Shown here one piece after another: positions 1 to 4,988 of a stretch of DNA of 8,059 bases; position 1 is the stretch's first letter; each line of letters begins with the position of its first letter. Origin of the DNA: VGWG01 sp964580075. Its GTDB lineage: Bacteria; Verrucomicrobiota; Kiritimatiellia; RFP12; JAAYNR01. Made by a program: the position numbers and the translations under genes. The stretch lies in assembly GCA_964580075.1 (NCBI GenBank), contig CAZOJL010000155.1:1-8059 (forward strand), given 5' to 3'. The notes beneath the pieces are model-generated. The model did no database searches. It was not told the DNA's origin and saw nothing but the letters and a program-made list of their open reading frames with translations.

Positions 1-392
1 TCCGCGCCGGTGGCCTTGGCGAGTTCCATATGCCCCGCCACGAAATCGGCGTGGGAATGCGTCAAGTATACCCTCGTGATCTTCAGTCCCAGTTCCTGTG
101 CGTCTTTCCGATAACGGTTGATGTCGCGGGCCGGATCCACGATCAGGGCCTCTCCCCCACTGCCAATCAGGTAGGAGTAGTGCGAAAGGACCGCCAGGTT
201 ATACTGTCGAAAGACGAAGTCGGGCGTCTTCTGTTCGGTCTCCTTGACCCGTTGAACGCTGGCCGCTTCATCGCCGTGCGTCGCCGCTTCCGCATCACCG
301 GCCAGTGGGGATGATGCCGCCTGCGCCCTCGTGACCGACAGAACCCATACGAGTGCTAAAAGGCCGAACCATTTTTCGTAACCGTCACTCAT
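1..392 (-). CDS. Exported MBL-fold hydrolase, persulfide dioxygenase/rhodanese type (5' part only)
   Basis: Only the first 130 codons are in the window; the gene continues past the left edge. The start at 392 is supported by AGAAGGA (399-405 on the minus strand) 6 nt upstream. Residues 1-25 look like a Sec signal peptide: a short charged N-terminus, the hydrophobic stretch FGLLALVWVL, and a likely cleavage site after Ala-Gln-Ala (23-25). The mature part begins a metallo-beta-lactamase fold: SYLIGS (73-78), VDPARDIN (85-92) and the metal-binding motif THSHADFVAGH (111-121). Asp-Phe in place of the usual Asp-His is normal for the MBL-rhodanese/persulfide dioxygenase-like branch, so a C-terminal rhodanese domain may lie outside the window. 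That family oxidises glutathione persulfide or handles sulfane sulfur, usually in the cytoplasm; export here is unusual. The MBL call is firm, the substrate inferred. Confidence 0.85.
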   Translation of the reverse strand, partial: MSDGYEKWFGLLALVWVLSVTRAQAASSPLAGDAEAATHGDEAASVQRVKETEQKTPDFVFRQYNLAVLSHYSYLIGSGGEALIVDPARDINRYRKDAQELGLKITRVYLTHSHADFVAGHMELAKATGA

Positions 393-487
393 GCTGTTTC
401 CTTCTGTTTACGTTTCAACATTCAATAGGCGTCCAGACGCAATCCACCGGTCCGAGGATGAAACGGCGCACGATAGACATGGGAGAA

Positions 488-517
488 AGCGTACCATGAA
501 GATCAGCACGAGGTCAA
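488..517 (-). promoter_or_regulatory. Possible promoter for the MBL-fold gene
   Basis: On the minus strand TTGACC (512-517) lies 18 nt upstream of TACGCT (488-493). The -35 is good and the -10 is weak. It would give a leader of about 90 nt before the start at 392. It is the best candidate found by eye and is tentative. Confidence 0.3.
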
Positions 518-561
518 ACTCACTCGTCAAAGTTGAAATGGCTTTTATCTTCGCCCCTTAC

Positions 562-590
562 TTGACGCATCACCGGCCCGTTGCTAAACT
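562..590 (+). promoter_or_regulatory. Sigma-70-like promoter for the 598-3879 operon
   Basis: TTGACG (562-567), a 17-nt spacer and TAAACT (585-590). Transcription would be expected to begin about 7 nt later, close to 597, immediately before the ATG at 598, so the first mRNA may be leaderless. The same -35 hexamer and spacing recur at the tRNA-Ser promoter (7748-7776), which supports this being the housekeeping promoter form in this genome. Confidence 0.55.
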
Positions 591-597
591 CGCACAC

Positions 598-1701
598 ATG
601 TCCTCTCGGAAACTAGCGGGGGGCCTGATTCCCTTCGGGCTCATCTTCCTCGGCGTCGGTATTGGCTTCGGCTTCTCCGTCACGCGGACGCTCCTCCGCG
701 CCGACGCGATGCGCACGTGGCGCGAGACCCCTGCTCAGGTGCTGGAATGCGCCCTTCACGTCTCACACAACTCCAAGGGAAGTTCCACCTACCGTGTTTC
801 GGCTTCCTACCGCTACGAAGCGGACGGTCGCGCGCATACCGGCACGCGGGTGACGCTGCACTCCGGATCGGATAATATCGGCCGCTTTCATCATACGCTT
901 CATGCCGCGCTGGACGCCTGCCGGCGGAACAACAAACCCACGTCCTGCTGGGTCAATCCGGATGACCCGACGGATGCGATCCTGATCCGCACAATCCGGC
1001 CCGAACGCGTGGCCTTCTTTCACCTCTTTGTCCTGATGTTCGGAGGCGTCGGCCTCGGAGTCATGACATACGGAATTTCCCTGCTCACCAGCGGCATCCA
1101 CACCCGTGCCGACGGGCGGATCCCGATGCGCCACCCTTACGGACACCGAGCGTTCGTCACGGTGGCCATCGTCTCCATCGGCTACATCGGCTGGACGCTG
1201 TGGCTGGAACATCGGGTGATCCCGGCATGCCCATTTCCCGTTTACCTATGGATTCCGGCCGTCGTCGGCGTCTTGCTCGCGATTCTCGGGGGCTATCACC
1301 TCGCCCGCTTCCGCCGCTTCGGCGTGAGCGTGCTCGAATTATCGCCCGCGACCGTCGTGATCGGTGGTCCCCTCTTCGGAACACTGCGCATCCCCGCCAG
1401 ACTGGCCGCCGACACCCAGGCCGACCTGAAGCTCACGTGCGTCCGTCAATACACCACCGGAAGCGGCAAGCACCGCAACACGCACCGGGACGTCTTGTGG
1501 CAGGAGCAGACCCGGGTGCCCGCCCATGACGCAGGCGTCAGCGAAACCTTTCTGGCGGTCCGTTTCTCCCTGCCGGCCACTCAACCCACGACTACCGCCG
1601 ACGGCGGCTGCAATGGCACCTATTGGCAACTGACCGCCTCCGCCGGCCTCCCGGGCGTGGATTACCGGTCCGTCTTCGACATCCCCGTACGAAAACCCTG
1701 A
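598..1701 (+). CDS. DUF3592-type multi-pass membrane protein
   Basis: A 367-residue protein of unknown function. Four hydrophobic segments are visible at about 9-28, 138-163, 186-203 and 213-236. Between the first two lies a domain of about 110 residues, probably extracytoplasmic, ending in CWVNPDDPTDAIL (117-129). That Asn-Pro-x-x-Pro pattern just before a membrane segment is the hallmark of DUF3592. The part after residue 240 is predicted soluble and beta-rich, ending VDYRSVFDIPV. The frame is open back to an ATG at 391, with further ATGs at 496 and 538. I chose 598 because the protein then begins directly with its first membrane helix and because a promoter ends at 590. The ATG at 496 has a GGGAG 10 nt upstream and remains possible. 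It is the first gene of the run to 3879, followed by a 19-nt gap. No specific role can be assigned. Confidence 0.8.
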   Translation: MSSRKLAGGLIPFGLIFLGVGIGFGFSVTRTLLRADAMRTWRETPAQVLECALHVSHNSKGSSTYRVSASYRYEADGRAHTGTRVTLHSGSDNIGRFHHTLHAALDACRRNNKPTSCWVNPDDPTDAILIRTIRPERVAFFHLFVLMFGGVGLGVMTYGISLLTSGIHTRADGRIPMRHPYGHRAFVTVAIVSIGYIGWTLWLEHRVIPACPFPVYLWIPAVVGVLLAILGGYHLARFRRFGVSVLELSPATVVIGGPLFGTLRIPARLAADTQADLKLTCVRQYTTGSGKHRNTHRDVLWQEQTRVPAHDAGVSETFLAVRFSLPATQPTTTADGGCNGTYWQLTASAGLPGVDYRSVFDIPVRKP

Positions 1702-1720
1702 CATCCCCTTCTGTCCCACC

Positions 1721-2914
1721 ATGCACCCACTCCCCACCGAACTCTTGACCGACCTTCATCTGCGCCACCACACGTTGCGCGCGGTCCTCGCCGCCGTGCA
1801 GGCCGACGCGGTGATCCTCACGCTGAACGCCGATCTGGTCTATGCCGCCGGCACGGTCTTCAGCGGCTGGTTCTACCTGCCCGTCTCAGGCAGTCCGATC
1901 TTTTTTTTCCGGCGCCCGTCCGACTTCCCGGCGCGTATTCCCGGTTTCGAGGCTGTCGCCGTCCGCCGCCCCGACCAGATCGCGGAGCACCTCGCCGCCA
2001 CCGGACGCCCCTTCCCCGCCCGCCTGCTGCTGGAGGGCGACGAACTTCCCGCCTCGGAGTGGTTCCAGATCGGCCGGGTCTTCCCCGCCGCCGAACTTCT
2101 CAACGGCACGCCGCAGATCCGCCTGGCACGGGCAGTCAAGACCGACTACGAACTCGGCCTCATGCGCAAATCGTGCCGCCTTCACGCCGAAACCGTCGCC
2201 ACGTTCCCCTCGCTCTACCGGCCGGGCATGACCGATCTCACCTTCTCCATCGCCATGGAACACGCCATCCGCCAGCGCGGCAGCCTCGGCCTGTTCCGCG
2301 CCTTTGGCGGCCGCATGGAGCTGTTCATGGGGAGCGTGCTCGTCGGCACCAATGCCGAAACACCGTCGGCGTATGACTTCGCCCTGGGCGGCGCGGGCCT
2401 GGATCCGACGATTCCCGTTGGCGCCAATGGCACGCCGCTCACGACCGGCACCACGGTTATGGCCGACATCGGGGGCAATTTCACCGGCTATATCTCAGAC
2501 TGCTCCCGCGCTTACGCCATCGGCGAGATCCCCGCCCCTGTCCGGGACGCCCACCAGGTTTCGATCGCCATCTGCGCGGCACTAGCCCTGGCCGCCAAAC
2601 CGGGCGTCCGCTGCGACACGCTCTACGCCCTGGCCCTGAAGCAGGCCGAAGAAGCCGGACTCTCCCGCCATTTCATGGGGTTCGGACAGCAAGCCCGATT
2701 CGTCGGACACGGCATCGGCATCGAGATCAACGAGCTGCCGGTGCTCGCCCCGCGATCCGACATCCTGCTCGAACGGAACATGGTTCTGGCCCTCGAGCCC
2801 AAGTTCGTATTCCCCGGCGTGGGCGCCGTCGGCGTGGAGAACACCTACGCCGTCACCGATTCCGGTCTGGAAAAACTCACCTGCTGCGATGAGTCGCTCA
2901 TCACCCTGGCCTGA
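1721..2914 (+). CDS. M24 family metallopeptidase (Xaa-Pro aminopeptidase/dipeptidase-like)
   Basis: A 397-residue cytoplasmic protein with the usual two parts: a creatinase-type N-terminal domain (about 15-140) and a pita-bread catalytic domain (about 148-397). All five expected dinuclear-metal ligands are present: Asp249 (MADIGG), Asp260 (SDCSRAY), His330 (FVGHGIGIEINELP), Glu359 (ALEPKF) and Glu373 (GVENTYAV). The catalytic domain also contains NAETPSAYDFALGGAG (211-226), which I associate with a subgroup of bacterial Xaa-Pro peptidase-like proteins. Enzymes of this family release N-terminal residues or split dipeptides before proline, but some M24 members have other substrates, so specificity is open. 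Length is normal. It starts 19 nt after the DUF3592 gene and no Shine-Dalgarno sequence is visible; the leader is C-rich. Confidence 0.9.
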   Translation: MHPLPTELLTDLHLRHHTLRAVLAAVQADAVILTLNADLVYAAGTVFSGWFYLPVSGSPIFFFRRPSDFPARIPGFEAVAVRRPDQIAEHLAATGRPFPARLLLEGDELPASEWFQIGRVFPAAELLNGTPQIRLARAVKTDYELGLMRKSCRLHAETVATFPSLYRPGMTDLTFSIAMEHAIRQRGSLGLFRAFGGRMELFMGSVLVGTNAETPSAYDFALGGAGLDPTIPVGANGTPLTTGTTVMADIGGNFTGYISDCSRAYAIGEIPAPVRDAHQVSIAICAALALAAKPGVRCDTLYALALKQAEEAGLSRHFMGFGQQARFVGHGIGIEINELPVLAPRSDILLERNMVLALEPKFVFPGVGAVGVENTYAVTDSGLEKLTCCDESLITLA

Positions 2915-2932
2915 CCCCTCCTGAGACTCCCC

Positions 2933-3244
2933 ATGTACAAACTCACCGTCTACATCCCCGCCACACATCTTGAAGCCGTCAAAACCGCGCTCTTCGAGGC
3001 CGGTGCCGGCCGCCAGGGCACCTACGACTGCTGCGCGTGGCAGGCACGCGGACAGGGCCAGTTTCGTCCGCTCGCCGGCAGTTCGCCCTTCATCGGCCAG
3101 ACTGGGGCGGTCGAGACCGTCGATGAATACCGCGTCGACATGCTCTGTCCTGAAGACCGGACGGCCGACGTGATCCGCGCGCTGCGCGCCGCTCACCCGT
3201 ATGAAGAACCCGCCTTCGACCTCGTCAAACTGGAGGCGCCATGA
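2933..3244 (+). CDS. Stand-alone NIF3/YqfO-type domain protein
   Basis: A 103-residue protein matching the small CutA1-like domain that sits inside YqfO-type NIF3 proteins. Visible signatures are GAGRQGTYDCCAWQ (24-37), GQFRPLAGSSPFIG (42-55), the VDEYRVD strand (63-69) and AHPYEEPAFD (86-95). The dinuclear metal-binding NIF3 core is absent, so this is the accessory domain alone. CutA/PII-like folds usually trimerise and bind ligands or metals; the function of the free-standing form is not established. It follows the M24 gene by 18 nt with no clear Shine-Dalgarno sequence. Its TGA overlaps the ATG of the ABC ATPase (ATGA, 3241-3244), so the two are probably translationally coupled. Domain call firm, role unknown. 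Confidence 0.85.
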   Translation: MYKLTVYIPATHLEAVKTALFEAGAGRQGTYDCCAWQARGQGQFRPLAGSSPFIGQTGAVETVDEYRVDMLCPEDRTADVIRALRAAHPYEEPAFDLVKLEAP

Positions 3245-3879
3245 GTGCACCTCCCGCCAGCATCGTGTGGCAGGACGTAACCGTCCGTTTCGGCGGCCGG
3301 ACGGTGCTGGACCGTTTCTCCTGCGCCGTCGAACCGGGCGCGCGAGTCGCCATCAGCGGGCACTCCGGCTGCGGCAAATCGACGCTGCTGCGCGCCGCCC
3401 TCGGATTCTCAGAACCGCATCACGGAACCATCCGCATCACGGGCGAGACGGTCGATCCCGTTTCATGCTGGAAGCTCCGCCTGCTCCTTGGCTACCTGCC
3501 GCAGGAACCGGAACTGGGTGACGGCCCCGCGCGTGACGCCTTCTACCGCCCTTTCGGCTACCGCGCCAACGCGTCGCTCCGCCCGACACCCGGCGTGGCC
3601 GCCGCGCTCCTCGCCCGCCTGCGCCTCCGCCCCGACATCCTCGACGCCGAGATAAGCACCCTTTCGGGCGGCGAGAAACAGCGCCTCGCCCTTGCCACCA
3701 CCCTGTTGCTGAAGCGCCCGATCCTGCTGTTGGACGAACCGACCTCGGCCCTCGACGCCGATGCCGCCGCCGCGCTCCGCGACTGCCTTTCCGACCTGCA
3801 CGGCATCACCCTCGTCGCCGTCACCCACGCCCCCGAGAACCTAGCCGGCCTCTGGACCGAGGTGGTCCACATCGCGTGA
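3241..3879 (+). CDS. fetA: ABC transporter ATP-binding protein, FetA (YbbL)-like
   Basis: A 212-residue single-domain ABC ATPase with all hallmarks in order: Walker A GHSGCGKST (40-48), Q-loop Gln88 in LPQEPEL, signature LSGGEKQR (141-148), Walker B ILLLDEP (161-167) and switch His196 in VTHAPE. E. coli FetA is 225 residues. The FetA assignment rests mainly on the FetB-like permease on the same strand at 4989-5777, the nearest downstream membrane protein of a matching family. Together they would form an exporter of the FetAB type, linked in E. coli to iron export and peroxide resistance. The start overlaps the previous stop and has GGAGG (3232-3236) 4 nt upstream. Normally the permease gene follows directly; here 1.1 kb intervenes. 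ABC ATPase certain, FetA identity probable. Confidence 0.88.
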   Translation: MSAPPASIVWQDVTVRFGGRTVLDRFSCAVEPGARVAISGHSGCGKSTLLRAALGFSEPHHGTIRITGETVDPVSCWKLRLLLGYLPQEPELGDGPARDAFYRPFGYRANASLRPTPGVAAALLARLRLRPDILDAEISTLSGGEKQRLALATTLLLKRPILLLDEPTSALDADAAAALRDCLSDLHGITLVAVTHAPENLAGLWTEVVHIA

Positions 3880-3933
3880 TCAGAAAGAAAACGGATCCAT
3901 TGACCCCCCCCCACACACAAACCCGAAAGCGCC

Positions 3934-3994
3934 GCAGGAAGGCAGGAATGGAAGCAGACGCAGTTGTTCCTGCTTTCCTGATTTCCTGATTGGA
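3934..3994. repeat. Hairpin direct repeat, copy 1
   Basis: This stretch matches 4619-4704 over nearly its whole length: the first 15 nt are identical, the next 32 differ at 3 positions, and the last 14 differ at 4. Copy 2 carries an extra GAAG-rich run in its loop. Within copy 1, arms 3935-3948 and 3967-3980 are complementary over 14 bp with a single G·T pair. The repeat ends just before the GxxExxY ribosome binding site. Confidence 0.8.
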
Positions 3995-4002
3995 GACAAC
4001 CC

Positions 4003-4413
4003 ATGGAACACGAAGAGCTTACAGGCAGAATCATCGCGGCGGCCATCGAGGTCCATAAGGAACTCGGTCCCGGCTTCCTGGAATCCATCTACGAAGAGGC
4101 CATGTGCGTGGAACTTGACTACCGAGGGATACCGTTCCAGCGGCAACTAGTCATCCCCGTCTTCTTCAAACAGCGGCAGGTTGGGGAGCATCGCATTGAC
4201 CTGCTTGTTGAGGAAACCATCGTTGTTGAGTTGAAGGCTGTCTCCGAATTGGCAAACATTTTCTTTGCTACCGTCCGTTCGTATCTGAAAGCACTGCATC
4301 TTGAGCACGGCCTGATTTTGAACTTCGCGACGATGCCTTTGAACATCAAGAGAGTCGCAAGGGAACAGAGGGACAATAGTAATCAGGTAAGCAAGAAAGC
4401 AGAAATTGGATGA
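4003..4413 (+). CDS. GxxExxY family protein, PD-(D/E)XK nuclease-like fold
   Basis: A 136-residue protein with the family-naming motif Gly24-Phe-Leu-Glu27-Ser-Ile-Tyr30 inside HKELGPGFLESIYEEA (18-33). A nuclease-type core follows: Asp66 in HRIDLLVEE and Glu76-x-Lys78 in VVELKAV, matching the D-(E)xK arrangement of the PD-(D/E)XK superfamily, to which this family is assigned. The family end LNFATMPLNIKRV (106-118) is intact, so the gene looks functional. GxxExxY proteins are often found in several copies in environmental genomes; no activity is established that I know of. The start is supported by GGAG (3992-3995) 7 nt upstream. Its 3' end runs into a hairpin that spans the stop codon. Base composition is less GC-rich than its neighbours, in line with transfer. 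Confidence 0.88.
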   Translation: MEHEELTGRIIAAAIEVHKELGPGFLESIYEEAMCVELDYRGIPFQRQLVIPVFFKQRQVGEHRIDLLVEETIVVELKAVSELANIFFATVRSYLKALHLEHGLILNFATMPLNIKRVAREQRDNSNQVSKKAEIG

Positions 4414-4452
4414 CTTTTTGCCCATTACTGCTTTCCTAATTGAAACCTGATT
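4381..4452. repeat. Imperfect hairpin spanning the GxxExxY stop codon
   Basis: Two sets of arms are nested: AATCAGGT (4381-4388) with ACCTGATT (4445-4452), and GAAAGCAG (4395-4402) with CTGCTTTC (4428-4435). The inner arms use the same GAAAGCAG/CTGCTTTC sequence as the 3934 and 4619 repeats, so this is probably a degenerate third relative. The stop codon (4411-4413) sits in the loop. The TGACTTTTTG run at 4411-4420 is in the loop, so this is not a usual terminator. Confidence 0.6.
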
Positions 4453-4455
4453 CGG
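4435..4455 (+). repeat. 21-nt direct repeat, copy A
   Basis: CCTAATTGAAACCTGATTCG plus one G here recurs at 4695-4715 with a single change (C to T at the twelfth base). It is the outer 3' flank of the hairpin repeats and shows that the segment contains duplicated ends. Confidence 0.8.
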
Positions 4456-4468
4456 CCTTAATTTTAAA

Positions 4469-4584
4469 TGAGGCTATGAGGTTGAAAATGAACAGGTTAC
4501 AGATTTATTCGCACGCACCCAATGGTGAACAGATCCCGTTTGCATAACCGATTGCCTCCCAATCCTTACAGCCTCACAGTCTCA
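4469..4584. repeat. Imperfect inverted repeat (TGAGGCTATGAGG family)
   Basis: 4469-4487 (TGAGGCTATGAGGTTGAAA) is complementary to 4564-4584 with about four differences, three of which would be G·U pairs in RNA. The intervening 76 nt and the rest of 4456-4608 carry no coding region or further signal that I can recognise. Confidence 0.45.
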
Positions 4585-4608
4585 CAGTCTTCTGCCCTTT
4601 TTAGTATG

Positions 4609-4704
4609 AATTAGGAACGCAGGAAGGCAGGAAGGGAAGGAAGGAAGGAAGGAAGGAAGGGAAGCAGCCGCAGTCGTTCCTGCTTTCCTGCGTTCCTAAT
4701 TGAA
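4609..4704. repeat. Hairpin direct repeat, copy 2, with 25-bp stem
   Basis: Arms 4609-4633 and 4677-4701 are complementary at 24 of 25 positions, the exception being a G·T pair. The loop is 43 nt. Apart from the extra loop sequence it is a direct repeat of 3934-3994. There is no T-run after the stem, so a terminator role is not indicated. Confidence 0.85.
4637..4660 (+). repeat. AAGG microsatellite, six units
   Basis: Six uninterrupted AAGG units lie in the loop of hairpin copy 2 and are missing from copy 1. This is a purine-only run, probably grown by slippage from the GGAAG present in the original loop. Confidence 0.9.
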
Positions 4705-4715
4705 ATCTGATTCGG
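4695..4715 (+). repeat. 21-nt direct repeat, copy B
   Basis: Second copy of the repeat at 4435-4455, 20 of 21 identical, lying exactly 260 nt downstream. It ends next to the AGG that forms a ribosome-binding-like GGAGG (4714-4718). Confidence 0.8.
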
Positions 4716-4723
4716 AGGTTGCT

Positions 4724-4828
4724 ATGGAAGCCTGGTACAACAGCGAATAGGTGTCGTGGCCCACGCTATTGCAGCGCAAGGAAGACGTTCCCGTCAAGCG
4801 CCTTGCCCTGCGTGATCGGCGCATTACC
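4724..4828 (+). pseudogene. Broken short reading frame (MEAWYNSE-stop, open beyond)
   Basis: GGAGG at 4714-4718 is well placed for an ATG at 4724, giving MEAWYNSE followed by TAG (4748-4750). The same frame then continues as VSWPTLLQRKEDVPVKRL and on to about 4828, where it enters a palindrome. The second part has plausible protein-like composition. I read it as the 5' remnant of a gene cut by a nonsense change and then disrupted, or as an eight-codon minigene. I do not recognise the product. Confidence 0.25.
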
Positions 4829-4859
4829 TTTGACCAACCCGCGCGGGTTGGTCAAAGGT
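4826..4859. repeat. Perfect 34-bp palindrome
   Basis: ACCTTTGACCAACCCGC (4826-4842) is followed at once by its exact reverse complement (4843-4859), with no spacer and no mismatch. In single strand it would form a long hairpin. No T-run follows. It may be an insertion scar, a repetitive extragenic palindrome or a protein-binding dyad. Confidence 0.9.
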
Positions 4860-4905
4860 GGGCTATCGCCCACAACCCTCACCCCGGCTTTCTCCCCGGG
4901 GGAGA
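4858..4905. repeat. Two small dyads next to the palindrome, REP-like
   Basis: GTGGGC-TATC-GCCCAC (4858-4873) makes a 6-bp stem with a 4-nt loop. TCTCCCC-G-GGGGAGA (4891-4905) makes a second dyad within a CCCTCACCCCGGC-type sequence that I recognise as similar to scattered intergenic repeats in many bacterial genomes. They lie 84 nt or more upstream of fetB. Confidence 0.6.
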
Positions 4906-4988
4906 GAGAGCAAACAACGTGTTTTTGAGTGGCCTTGTCGGCTGGAAATGCACTAAAGTACGTCACGAAAGGACGGTGAACCCTCGTC

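Larger units (their letters stand above)
3880..4988. mobile_element. Repeat-rich segment separating fetA and fetB (putative insertion)
   Basis: 1,109 nt between the ATPase and permease genes, visibly less GC-rich than the genes either side, especially 4200-4610. It holds one gene (GxxExxY, 4003-4413), two copies of a GCAGGAAGGCAGGAA hairpin repeat flanking it, at least three other dyads and a short broken reading frame. I see no transposase, and the true ends and target-site duplication could not be defined. Calling it an insertion is an inference from the split transporter pair and the flanking repeats. Confidence 0.45.

Noticed and set aside
391..597. DUF3592 gene starting at the ATG at 391
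   Set aside because: It would overlap the start of the divergent MBL-fold gene, lacks a Shine-Dalgarno sequence and adds a non-membrane N-terminus atypical for the family.
2582..3250. 222-codon minus-strand frame opposite the M24 and NIF3-domain genes
   Set aside because: It is a shadow of two genes with complete family motifs, a result of high GC content.
4609..4701. Rho-independent terminator
   Set aside because: A strong stem exists, but the 43-nt loop and the lack of a following T-run do not fit.
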